The notes beneath the pieces are model-generated. The model ran no database searches and was not told the origin of the DNA. It saw nothing but the letters and a program-made list of their open reading frames with translations. 64,000 bases of DNA, from assembly GCA_937907605.1 (NCBI GenBank), contig CALCYI010000068.1, forward strand, positions 15,267 to 79,266, read 5' to 3'. Position 1 is the stretch's first letter. Each line of letters opens with the position of its first letter. Source of the DNA: an uncultured Clostridia bacterium. GTDB taxonomy: Bacteria; Bacillota; Clostridia; Oscillospirales; Acutalibacteraceae. The position numbers were made by a program, and so were the translations under genes. Positions 8,223 to 16,495 of this stretch are shown piece after piece.

Positions 8223-9248
8223 TTAATACTTATTATGTACCTCCTCGGCAAAACAGAGGAAGTCCTTAATCTTAATTTCGGTGCCGTCGTCAAGGATTGC
8301 CGTGCCGCTCATTCTGCCGAAAACCTGGTGCTGATCGGTAACTATTGCCTTAAGGTCAATCTTTGCGGCTCTGTCGATAATCGGAACGAAGTCCATCTCA
8401 AAGCGTCCGTCACTTGAGGTAAACCTCCACGGGTCAGTATAGTTCGGGCTGATATGGAACTCGACGTCGTCAAACTTATGAGCCTTGCCATTATAGAAAA
8501 TCGTGTTCTCGCTCGCCGCAGAGGTATTGCCGAAGCCGTAACCGATATTAAAGCCGAACGGAACGCCGTCAACCTGTCCCGAGCCCGAGCCCCAGTACCA
8601 GTAATTATCGTACGTCCAGACTCCGCGTCCCCAGTCAAGACCGCCGAAGTCAAGCTCAGGGTTGAGGTTATATACCGCGCCGTCATACTCTATCTTACCG
8701 CTTGCGCGCATGGGGTTAATCTTCTGATTGTAATAAAACGCTCTTTCGTCCTCGTCCCACGGGGTTGCGATAACCATTGATTCCTCGGGCTCGTCGTAAA
8801 GCCTTATATTACACTTAATGCCCTTCCCCTTGTCAAAGGCGGGATAATCCATACGCAGAATTCTGCCCTCGGGAGTGTTAAGGAACTCAATAGCTATCTT
8901 ATTATTGCGGAACTTTACGTCGCCCTCCTTAGTGCTTGAGGGCATTTTGAATTTACCCATAGGGAACGGTACAAGCACGGACTCCGTTTTGTCAACTGCG
9001 TTTTCAAGGTCGATAAAGGTTACGCTGTTCATACCGAGGTAGCCCAAATCCGAAACCGTCATACAAAATGCGAATTTATGCTCGTTTGAAATTATGTAGT
9101 AATAGTCCCATTCCTTGATACGAAACGCGGGCTTTTTAATATCCGCCCTGTTATAAATCTGGGTGTATCTTCTGCTCCAGCCCGGCTCAACAAGCCTTCC
9201 GTTTTCGTCAAGCAGCTTATGGGCTTCGGTCACTTCGTGATTTCTCAT
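8223..9248 (-). CDS. DUF2804 domain-containing protein
   Basis: 341 residues, soluble, Trp/Tyr/Phe-rich, with no signal peptide or helices. The opening (EAHKLLDENGRLVEPGWSRRYTQIYNR) and the DWGRGVWTYDNYWYWGSGSG segment are those of DUF2804 proteins, a family of unknown function with a lipocalin/CrtC-like beta fold. Start ATG at 9248 follows GGAAG. It is 17 bp after the peptidase gene and so probably co-transcribed with it and the Rrf2 regulator. No enzymatic role can be deduced. Confidence 0.78.
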   Translation of the reverse strand: MRNHEVTEAHKLLDENGRLVEPGWSRRYTQIYNRADIKKPAFRIKEWDYYYIISNEHKFAFCMTVSDLGYLGMNSVTFIDLENAVDKTESVLVPFPMGKFKMPSSTKEGDVKFRNNKIAIEFLNTPEGRILRMDYPAFDKGKGIKCNIRLYDEPEESMVIATPWDEDERAFYYNQKINPMRASGKIEYDGAVYNLNPELDFGGLDWGRGVWTYDNYWYWGSGSGQVDGVPFGFNIGYGFGNTSAASENTIFYNGKAHKFDDVEFHISPNYTDPWRFTSSDGRFEMDFVPIIDRAAKIDLKAIVTDQHQVFGRMSGTAILDDGTEIKIKDFLCFAEEVHNKY

Positions 9249-9265
9249 ACTTATCTTCCTTTCAT

Positions 9266-10381
9266 TTAATCTGTACTTAGCATAAGCTTAAGCGCGAGCT
9301 CAGCAGCTCTGTTAAGCTCATCAACCGTGGTAAACTCCGTAACGGAATGACAGTTGTTCATAGCCGTTGCAACAACTAAGCCGTCAATACCGTGCTGCGC
9401 GAGCACGTTAAGGTCGGAGCCGCCGAAGGTGGGATAGGTGGTACCGCTGAGTCCCATTTCACCGCAGCAGCGCTTGAAGCGCTTTACAGCCGCGGTATCG
9501 TCGGTAGTTGCAAACGCCTTGACTGCAACCTCGCTTGAATAATCGATAGTTGCACCTATTTCCTCGGCGCAGGACTTACAGATTGAAATTACTTCGTTCA
9601 GCCTTGCGTCAACCTTTGAGTCGTCAAAGCTTCTGATTTCGCCCGTGATTTCGCAGAGGGCGGGAACGACGTTAGTCGCCTTGCCGCCGCTGATAATGCC
9701 GACGTTCGCGGTTACGCCCTCGTCAATATTTCCGCAGGGTATCAGGGTTACGGCTTTTGCTGCAGCCTTGATTGCGTGTATACCGTTATCCGCGTCAAAG
9801 CCCGCGTGCGCAGCCTTGCCGTTGAATTTCACTTTGTAAGTAAGTATCGTCGGCGCACTCGAAGCGGCTGTTCCGACCTCTCCGTCCATATCGAAAACGT
9901 AGGCGGTCTTTGATTTCAGCTTACCGTAATCAAGGAAGCTTACTCCGCCGCAGTGAGTTTCCTCACATACTGTAAACACAAGCTCAAGCGGTCTGTGCGG
10001 GAGATTATTTTCATTAATTACCGTCAGCGCCTCGAGGATTGAGGACACGCCCGCAAGGTCGTCCGAGCCGAGCACGGTGGTACCGTCCGAGGTTATCTTT
10101 CCGTCGGGATGAACAATCGCTTTCTTATTAAAAGCGGGCTGCACGGTATCCATATGGGAGGAAAAGATAAGCGGCTCAGCGTCAACCGTACCGTCAACAT
10201 AGGCGTAAAGATTTCCCGTTGTTCCGTTAATATGCTCGCCCGCGTTATCCTCGGTGTACTCGATACCAAGCTTTTTAAGATAAGCCTTAATCCATTCGCA
10301 CACGAGCCTTTCGTCAAGCGACGGGCTGTCGAGCGATACGAGCTCCTTAAAAATTTCAAGCTGTCTTTGTGAATTAATCAT
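9266..10381 (-). CDS. M20 family metallopeptidase (PepT-like)
   Basis: 371 residues. Zinc-site motifs are in the right order: SSHMDT (His76, Asp78), GSDDLAG (Asp107) and CEETHCGG (Glu140-Glu141). A dimerisation domain follows (~180-285), with the FGGSD and late NCHS elements. The best match is the peptidase T / PepT2 branch of cytosolic di- and tripeptidases. The start at 10381 follows GGGGTGA and lies 12 bp after the Rrf2 gene, so the two are likely co-transcribed. Confidence 0.87.
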   Translation of the reverse strand: MINSQRQLEIFKELVSLDSPSLDERLVCEWIKAYLKKLGIEYTEDNAGEHINGTTGNLYAYVDGTVDAEPLIFSSHMDTVQPAFNKKAIVHPDGKITSDGTTVLGSDDLAGVSSILEALTVINENNLPHRPLELVFTVCEETHCGGVSFLDYGKLKSKTAYVFDMDGEVGTAASSAPTILTYKVKFNGKAAHAGFDADNGIHAIKAAAKAVTLIPCGNIDEGVTANVGIISGGKATNVVPALCEITGEIRSFDDSKVDARLNEVISICKSCAEEIGATIDYSSEVAVKAFATTDDTAAVKRFKRCCGEMGLSGTTYPTFGGSDLNVLAQHGIDGLVVATAMNNCHSVTEFTTVDELNRAAELALKLMLSTD

Positions 10382-10393
10382 ATGTAATCACCC

Positions 10394-10822
10394 CTATATA
10401 ATATAATCATATTCCCTGCTCTGATTAATAATGTCCTGCAGAGTAATTGAGTCAAGATATTCGTTTACGACCTTGCTGAGCCCCTTCCACACGGGGAGAG
10501 TACAGCAGGAAGCCGCCCTGTCGCAGCCGCTCATTCCGTTTTCAAGGCAGGTAACGGGCGCAAGACCGCCCTCGGTTATGCGTAGAATATCGCCCACCGT
10601 GTACTCGTCGGCGCTCCTTGCAAGCCTGTACCCTCCGCGGAAGCCTCGGTTCGTAATGAGAATATCGGGTCTGTTTAAAAGCGAAACAATCTGCTCAAGA
10701 TATTTTTTTGATATTTCCTGACGCTCGGCTATATCCTTTAAGGATACGAAGCCCTCGCCCTGATGCTCTGCAAGGTCAACGAGCATCCTTAGCGCATAGC
10801 GCCCTTTAGTTGAAATCTTCAT
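10394..10822 (-). CDS. Rrf2 family transcriptional regulator
   Basis: 142 residues. The N-terminal winged helix is the Rrf2 type (MKISTKGRYALRMLVDLAEH, recognition segment QEISKKYLEQI, wing GFRGGYRLA). Cys92, Cys100, Cys106 and Cys107 are spaced like the Fe-S ligand loop of IscR/NsrR/RirA, so it may sense iron-sulfur status, NO or redox. CymR-type members lack this set. The first gene of an operon with a peptidase and a DUF2804 gene rather than isc/suf genes. Its promoter contains a tentative self-operator. The family is certain; the ligand is inferred. Confidence 0.88.
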   Translation of the reverse strand: MKISTKGRYALRMLVDLAEHQGEGFVSLKDIAERQEISKKYLEQIVSLLNRPDILITNRGFRGGYRLARSADEYTVGDILRITEGGLAPVTCLENGMSGCDRAASCCTLPVWKGLSKVVNEYLDSITLQDIINQSREYDYII

Positions 10823-10841
10823 TGTATCAACCTCCGTTTTT

Positions 10842-10870
10842 AATATACCACTAAATAGGTAGGTTTACAA
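10842..10870 (-). promoter_or_regulatory. Rrf2 promoter with embedded operator candidate
   Basis: Minus strand TTGTAA (10865-10870), 17 bp, TATATT (10842-10847). The spacer reads ACCTACCTATTTAGTGG; TACC/GGTA half-sites form an imperfect inverted repeat overlapping the -10, a typical spot for Rrf2 autoregulation. Confidence 0.55.
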
Positions 10871-10880
10871 GTATATAAAT

Positions 10881-10914
10881 AAAAAATACGGAGAGCACGC
10901 TCTCCGTATTTTTT
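10881..10914. terminator. bidirectional rho-independent terminator
   Basis: AAAAAATACGGAGAG pairs perfectly with CTCTCCGTATTTTTT around CACG. It immediately follows the stop of the large surface-protein gene. Confidence 0.85.
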
Positions 10915-10916
10915 GA

Positions 10917-13900
10917 TTATTTAACCTTTATGTTTTTTACGCTTGAGTAGAACGAGTAGAAATTGCGTTTGTACGTCGCGTTATAATTATAGGCTCTGAT
11001 TCTGAAATAGTAAACCTTTTTGGAGGTCAGTCCCTTAATAGTAACCGAGGTCTTTTTAGGTCCTACGTTAACTGCCTTATAATTCCTGAAATCCTTATAG
11101 AGCGAATACTCTACCCTGTAGCCCTTGATGTTCTTAGGTATTTTCTTCCAGGTTACCGTAGCAGTCTTTTTCTTGCTTGACTTAACCTTTGTAATATTAG
11201 TAGAGGTTAACTTGGGAACCGCCTGAATTAATACCTTATACTGAATAGCGCCGTTGAAGTTGTTTATACCCGTTATCTTAAACAGCCTTGTAATTATTCC
11301 GTAATCGTTCGGCTTTGAATCAGTACGAGTTATGGTATAATCCTTCCCCTTAACAAGCGCCTTATTGTTATAGGTTGCGGTAAAGGTAAGATTATTGTTT
11401 GCGTACTTATACGATTTCTTTACATTTGCATTATTAATGCTGATTTTATTAATCGTAAAGAATATGTCGGCTGTACCTGTAAAGCCATTGATACCGCGAA
11501 CCGTTACAATTGCCTTATTCGAAGCATTGATATTGTTAGAATACGATGCTATATCATAGTCCCTGCCGAGCACCATACCATAATCGTTGAAGATGTTAAA
11601 CTGAGTAGGCTTTATCTGCGAACCCGTGTAGTAGTAAGCAGTCGGCATAGTTGAAGGGAGTCCGTTAACAAAGGATATATCAACGCGCAGCGGCTCAACA
11701 GCCTCGCCGCCTCTGGTTTCCTCTTCTCCGCAACGCGAGCAGCTTCTCGTTTCAACCGCGGTTTTGCCGTATTCCGTGTAGGTCGGTTCAACGGCGGGCT
11801 CTGTTTCAGTCCATTCGCCCCAGTCATGACCGAGAGCAGAAATCGTGTTGCCGCCTCTGGTCTCATAATAATTACAGCGATAACAGTATCTGATTTCGCC
11901 GTCGGTTACGCCGTTTAGCGTACAGGTCGGCTGAACGGCTGCTGTCGTATTCTCCCACTCGCCCATCTCGTGACCGAGAGCGGAGGTTTCCTCGGCGGTA
12001 TACGTGTCTCCGCAGCGTGAACAGGTGTAGGTTGTAAAACCGCCTTCCGTACAGCTCGGAGCGGTAAGCGCCGATTCGTAAATATGACCGAGCGCCTCTG
12101 CTCCCGATTCAATGTATTTAGCGCCGCAGCGTGAGCAGGTATAGGTGGTATATCCGCCGTTCGTACAAGTCGGAGCGGTTACAGAAGCAATATAGTTATG
12201 CTCCGTTTCCTGTACAACGGGATAGTCGTCCATTTTACCATCCATAATATATTTATAGGTTTTCCTGCTGCCCGGAGCAATTTTGCTGCTACCCTCAAGA
12301 CCTACCAAGGTAGCCGTACCGGTACTACCGCTTGAAAGACCTCCGGAATACTCCATAACATAATCTATTCCTTCGTCAAGAGTCACAAGCTGATTAAATC
12401 TGAAGAAATACGAATACGTAATATTATTGTTTGTAATAATAGATTCGGAATAGGCAGGAAGATGGAAGGTTTCCGTTGACGCGTCATAACCAGGAACCAG
12501 AATAGTAATATTATTCATAAACCTTTCAAGGTCAGCGGGTCTTACCGTGAATTCGTAGGTGAACTCGCCGCGGTAATTACCCTTAAATACATACTTGATA
12601 TTATAGGTTCCTACGTCGCAGATTGCGTTAACAACATCGCCATCCTTAGTGATATACTCAACGTCGTAGTCCGTTCCCTCAACAAGATAATTATCAACAT
12701 CCGCTGAGTTCTGGTACTCATCCTTAAACCCGTGTACAAAGTTAACGGCTTTGCCCGAATACTCAATATAGTTAGAGTTAAACGGAGGAAGATTGAAATC
12801 GTAGAGATTATTACTGCTCATATCATACGGCACTATTGAAAACGGTATGGTAAGGGCTTTATTATCCCTTCCGTAAACGGTGATGCTGTAATCCGCTACG
12901 CCACAGATATCAGTAGCGGGAACATATTCATATTCGCTTCCTACAACGTACGGCAGGATAACATCAAAACTTGAATAGAACGAGGAATACTGGAAGCCTT
13001 CAACCTCTTTTTCAGGATTGTCGGTTTCGTTGTCAAGGTAGAATTTACCGTCCTTGCAGTAAAGCTCCTCATATGAGTAAGTACCGTCCAGATTCAATGT
13101 TCTTCTGACTACAACGCCCGTAGTCATATTGCCGGCGTTTTCCTCGCTTACATCAAACTGCGGGAACTGATAGTCATAATCAAACACGATTGACGGGAAG
13201 TCATAAAGCGGTTCAACAACAGGGTTTACGCTCTGTGCTGTATACGGCTGCTGGTGGCTTGATGCGGCGAAATTAGGGTTGAGAGTACCTCTGAGGAAAT
13301 AGTTATAGTTTACTATGTCAAAATTGTCCTTTGAGCCCTTGGTAGCAGCATGGGTTGCGTCAATCTGGTACCACTGTGCGCCGTAGGTTTCGTTAAAATC
13401 GTTAAGATATACGTAAATCCATTCGTGCGGGTCCTTATCCTCTCTGCCGTCGGTATATTCACCGTCAACAATATGGCAGGGTATACCGAGCTTTTCACAT
13501 AGCACGTAAAACAGCTTTGAAAAGCCCTCGCATACGGAAAGTCCCTGGTCGGTATAAACGGGAACCTGCTCACCGTGGATAGCGTACTTTGTATCCCATT
13601 TATACTCGCTGATTTCCTTGCCCTGAGCAAGCAGGCTACCGTAAATAGCGCCATAAGCCGAATGTGCTATATTATATCTCTCGGTGGTTTCGTCAAATTC
13701 GTTGCGGAACACGGGAAAGTCGTAATCCGTATTTCTTACAATAAAATCGTAAATTGACTTTACGGCATAATATTTTTGCTCATCGCTCATATTTTCAATC
13801 CCGTCTGCAATAATGTCAGAAAGGTATATTCTTATAAAATTATCTGCAAATTCGTTTACAGCATTTTCCTGAGCAGCGTCAGTAATATATGAAGTCTCAA

Positions 13901-14273
13901 AAACGACCTTGTCAACCATTCCGGTTTCACCGTTAAGATATCTTTCGCTATACAAGGTTTTTACCGAATGATAAAGATAATCGCCCGCATATGCATCAAG
14001 TTCACCCTGCTTATCCTCAAAGTAAATATCCCTTTTTACCGTTTCGCCCGAGCAGAGACGGTTATAGCCCGCGCTGTTTATCGCAATGCCCGTATCCGTA
14101 ATCTCAAAAGAGGTTTCACGGTTTTTCATATGCTCTCTGATTTGGTCTATAACTGCATAGTACGCTTCAAGAGAAACGTCGTCCTCAGCAAACGCAACGG
14201 AGGAAACCGATACGCTCGTAATAAGCAATATCAGCGACATAAGCAAAGAGATTAATCTGTTTCCCCTTTTCAT
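10917..14273 (-). CDS. secreted multidomain protein with transglutaminase-like domain, Cys-pair repeats and FN3
   Basis: 1118 residues with a signal peptide (1-29, cleavage near AFA-ED). A transglutaminase-like domain spans ~160-320, with a probable Cys248 (SVCEGF), His283 (DPHEW), Asp305 (QIDATH) triad. Ig-like or adhesin-type segments follow (~360-680). Four ~40-residue modules at ~698-862 follow the pattern PTCT-G-...-CSRCG...ALGH; the fourth has Tyr in place of its first Cys. Beta-rich repeats follow, then a C-terminal fibronectin III domain (~1028-1118). No LPXTG or S-layer motif is seen. It is last in an operon with a sortase-like and a membrane protein. The likely role is cell-surface adhesion or cross-linking/proteolysis of wall or host polymers. 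Start ATG 14273 follows GGAAGGG. Confidence 0.82.
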   Translation of the reverse strand: MKRGNRLISLLMSLILLITSVSVSSVAFAEDDVSLEAYYAVIDQIREHMKNRETSFEITDTGIAINSAGYNRLCSGETVKRDIYFEDKQGELDAYAGDYLYHSVKTLYSERYLNGETGMVDKVVFETSYITDAAQENAVNEFADNFIRIYLSDIIADGIENMSDEQKYYAVKSIYDFIVRNTDYDFPVFRNEFDETTERYNIAHSAYGAIYGSLLAQGKEISEYKWDTKYAIHGEQVPVYTDQGLSVCEGFSKLFYVLCEKLGIPCHIVDGEYTDGREDKDPHEWIYVYLNDFNETYGAQWYQIDATHAATKGSKDNFDIVNYNYFLRGTLNPNFAASSHQQPYTAQSVNPVVEPLYDFPSIVFDYDYQFPQFDVSEENAGNMTTGVVVRRTLNLDGTYSYEELYCKDGKFYLDNETDNPEKEVEGFQYSSFYSSFDVILPYVVGSEYEYVPATDICGVADYSITVYGRDNKALTIPFSIVPYDMSSNNLYDFNLPPFNSNYIEYSGKAVNFVHGFKDEYQNSADVDNYLVEGTDYDVEYITKDGDVVNAICDVGTYNIKYVFKGNYRGEFTYEFTVRPADLERFMNNITILVPGYDASTETFHLPAYSESIITNNNITYSYFFRFNQLVTLDEGIDYVMEYSGGLSSGSTGTATLVGLEGSSKIAPGSRKTYKYIMDGKMDDYPVVQETEHNYIASVTAPTCTNGGYTTYTCSRCGAKYIESGAEALGHIYESALTAPSCTEGGFTTYTCSRCGDTYTAEETSALGHEMGEWENTTAAVQPTCTLNGVTDGEIRYCYRCNYYETRGGNTISALGHDWGEWTETEPAVEPTYTEYGKTAVETRSCSRCGEEETRGGEAVEPLRVDISFVNGLPSTMPTAYYYTGSQIKPTQFNIFNDYGMVLGRDYDIASYSNNINASNKAIVTVRGINGFTGTADIFFTINKISINNANVKKSYKYANNNLTFTATYNNKALVKGKDYTITRTDSKPNDYGIITRLFKITGINNFNGAIQYKVLIQAVPKLTSTNITKVKSSKKKTATVTWKKIPKNIKGYRVEYSLYKDFRNYKAVNVGPKKTSVTIKGLTSKKVYYFRIRAYNYNATYKRNFYSFYSSVKNIKVK

Positions 14274-14293
14274 TACATTTCCCTTCCTTACAT

Positions 14294-15247
14294 TTAATCA
14301 AAATCTATTTTCATTATTTCCTTTTCAAACTCCTCGCCCGGAAGTCTTATAGGTCTGTTATTTTCGGTTTCCATATAGTCGCCCATTATCTCATTAGCGC
14401 GTTCCCTTTCGGCTTTAATCTGGGCGTTCTTCTTCCTGAAATAGTTATAATTAACAAGAAGAATTACTAATCCTGCTACGAACATAACCGCGCCGATAGC
14501 AAGGCTTAATTTCAAAATATCGTTAAAGCACTTATTAACCGCCTGGTTATACGCGCTAAAGCTTAAAAAGCTGATGCCCTTAAAATATCCTTTATACCTT
14601 ATCCACAGCGGGAGCCCGATATTAACATATCCTGCGGTGATTATTCCCATACCGATAAAGCTGAACTTTCTGTGCCTTCCCCTCGTGAAAAGGTCAATAA
14701 TGATTACCGAAACCGCAATAATTATTACCGACGCGATTATTGCATACATAACTATCCTGTTTTTTGCATAGGCGAATACAGGCGCGTTTACGCTCTCAGA
14801 GGTATAAAGCGCGTTTGAAACAAGGTCAACGGCATAGGAGGAAATCTCTATTCTGTCCTTTTCGGAAATCTGTTTTCCGCTCTCCTCGCAGTAGCTTTTA
14901 AGCTTGCTCATATAAGCGCTAAAGAGCTCCGTGCTGTCGGAAAGGTCAATGGTATAGCCGTTAATTAAGCTATGAGCCGCTACGCCTGCGATAATATCGG
15001 CATTACTGCTGTCAATCGCGCCGGTAAGCGCTTCCTCGGGCAGAGAAAACCTCTTAGCAGCGGGCTTCACTGCCTCGTCAACAGCCTCTGCAATAAGCGT
15101 ATAGTTTTTTCCTATTTCACTTTTAATCTTTCCTTCGCTGTTAAAAAAGCCAATAAAGATTGAAACGAAGGTAAGGATTACAAGCGCTGCCGCAAGCGCA
15201 ATTGACGACAGCGAAATAAGCGCTCTTTTTGCAAAATAATTATTCAT
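14294..15247 (-). CDS. membrane protein of unknown function (surface-protein operon)
   Basis: 317 residues. An N-terminal helix (~10-35) is followed by a ~130-residue extracytoplasmic region, then three further helices (~165-188, ~197-215, ~245-268) and a charged cytoplasmic tail (KKNAQIKAERERANEIMGDYMETENNRP). I do not recognise the family. The topology of a sensor-like outer loop plus membrane bundle recalls TIGR01906-type integral proteins, but I cannot confirm it. It lies 2 bp downstream of the sortase-like gene and 20 bp upstream of the transglutaminase-like gene, so the three are co-transcribed and probably work together at the envelope. Confidence 0.62.
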   Translation of the reverse strand: MNNYFAKRALISLSSIALAAALVILTFVSIFIGFFNSEGKIKSEIGKNYTLIAEAVDEAVKPAAKRFSLPEEALTGAIDSSNADIIAGVAAHSLINGYTIDLSDSTELFSAYMSKLKSYCEESGKQISEKDRIEISSYAVDLVSNALYTSESVNAPVFAYAKNRIVMYAIIASVIIIAVSVIIIDLFTRGRHRKFSFIGMGIITAGYVNIGLPLWIRYKGYFKGISFLSFSAYNQAVNKCFNDILKLSLAIGAVMFVAGLVILLVNYNYFRKKNAQIKAERERANEIMGDYMETENNRPIRLPGEEFEKEIMKIDFD

Positions 15248-15249
15248 AA

Positions 15250-15837
15250 TCAGCCCTCTACCTTCTGTGCAACATAAACCGTATACAAATACGAGTCTCC
15301 GAGATTTCCGAAATCGTTATACGGAACGCACATAACGAGGAGGTTATCCTTAAGATATGAGTTTAATTCCTTCGCCCGTACGTTGGGGACAATCTTGCTG
15401 ATTTTGTAATTATATGAGTCGTTGTTATAAAATTCAAACGTTACGGTATCGCCCTTTTTCGCGTTATGAAGAAGTTTGAACTGGTTAAATATATTCTTAC
15501 CTACGAGTATAACGCCTCCGCCGTTCCACGGCTCCTTGGATGATTTTAACATTCTTACTCCCGTGGAGTTGTCGGAGCTTTTCAGCACGGCGATTTCGCC
15601 GAGGTCGAAATCCTCGCTTGTGAGCTTGCCGACGTAATTGTCCTCGCCGAGAGAATCAAAGGCTTTGTAATTCACAAGAGTATATGACGAGAGGTTAATT
15701 TCCCTGCCCTGAGCCGTCGGAACGGAAGCCAGGTTCAGCCTTGGGAGAAAAGCCGATACCGCGGCAACTGCAATTAACAGCAGCGCGAGAGGAACTATTA
15801 ACGCTCTTTTTAAGAAATTGAGAACTAATGATAACAT
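15250..15837 (-). CDS. sortase-fold-like membrane protein with degenerate active site
   Basis: 195 residues with one N-terminal anchor helix (~10-30). The order of elements resembles a class D/E-type sortase: GGVILVGKNIFNQFKLL, KKGDTVTF, a YNYKISKIV strand, LLVMCVPY and a final YTVYVAQKV strand. At the catalytic-His position (usually GH) there is Lys114 (VGKN). The Cys position is retained (Cys170). The C-terminal strand has no catalytic Arg. If the assignment holds, it is unlikely to be an active transpeptidase. It could instead be a binding or scaffolding protein. It is the first gene of the surface-protein operon. The assignment is based on pattern only. Confidence 0.5.
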   Translation of the reverse strand: MLSLVLNFLKRALIVPLALLLIAVAAVSAFLPRLNLASVPTAQGREINLSSYTLVNYKAFDSLGEDNYVGKLTSEDFDLGEIAVLKSSDNSTGVRMLKSSKEPWNGGGVILVGKNIFNQFKLLHNAKKGDTVTFEFYNNDSYNYKISKIVPNVRAKELNSYLKDNLLVMCVPYNDFGNLGDSYLYTVYVAQKVEG

Positions 15838-15871
15838 ATTAATATCCTTAAAGTTAGATTACTTCACTATT

Positions 15872-15900
15872 ATTATAATACATTTACAAAAATAATACAA
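15872..15900 (-). promoter_or_regulatory. sigma-A promoter of surface-protein operon
   Basis: TTGTAT (15895-15900), 17 bp, TATAAT (15872-15877) on the minus strand, ~35 bp upstream of the start at 15837. Confidence 0.65.
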
Positions 15901-15910
15901 TATATAAAAT

Positions 15911-15941
15911 AAAAAAGACACCCTGCGCCTGCAAGGTGTCT
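15911..15941 (-). terminator. rho-independent terminator
   Basis: Minus strand AGACACC...GGTGTCT stem with an inner TGC/GCA stem, followed by TTTTTTATTTT. It ends the operon whose last gene is at 15959-16462. Confidence 0.8.
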
Positions 15942-15958
15942 ATTATACAGCTTTATGA

Positions 15959-16462
15959 TTACGCCCACGGGTTCGAACTTTCGGGCTGTCTTATTCCTAC
16001 GAGAATATACTGCTCCCAAAGGTACCACCTGCCGTCCTTCGCAAGTCTGAGCTTAACGCTCCTCGGACTGTCCGCGCCGCCCGAATACATATAGAGCATC
16101 GCATAATTCGGATCGTCATATGAATACGGATTATCGTATACTTTTACAGTGTACGGCATACGCGGCGTATAGTCGTTAGAAGGAACGGCACCCTCAAAAT
16201 ACGAACGCGGCACGTAATCGGCATCCATAAATCTGTCACGGATAAATTGAGTCTCCATTGCGCTCAGCGGACGCGGACCTCTTAGATAATTAATCAGTTC
16301 AAGCGAAAGCTCTTTGTTTTGCGGATAAACGCAAAACGCAAGCAGAGTAAGCGCCGCGGTATCAAACGGGTCGCTGAGCGCAGCCTGTGGCAGAGCTCTG
16401 AACTCCTCAAGCGAGGTCGGTATACGGTTAAAAGATATTTCCTTAATTTTAGTACTTTCCAT
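15959..16462 (-). CDS. small conserved protein, unknown function (DUF6935-like)
   Basis: 167 residues, soluble, no signal peptide. It opens with KIKEISFNRIPTSLEEFRAL, has an alpha-helical segment with AALTLLAFCVYPQN and ends in an aromatic stretch (DGRWYLWEQYILVGIRQP). From memory this layout matches a small clostridial family (DUF6935) of unknown role; I hold that loosely. It begins 33 bp downstream of the 5'-nucleotidase-like gene with no terminator between, so it is the last member of that operon. Confidence 0.65.
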   Translation of the reverse strand: MESTKIKEISFNRIPTSLEEFRALPQAALSDPFDTAALTLLAFCVYPQNKELSLELINYLRGPRPLSAMETQFIRDRFMDADYVPRSYFEGAVPSNDYTPRMPYTVKVYDNPYSYDDPNYAMLYMYSGGADSPRSVKLRLAKDGRWYLWEQYILVGIRQPESSNPWA

Positions 16463-16495
16463 AATTAACTCCTTCGTATTGCGGTTGCTGCAGAT

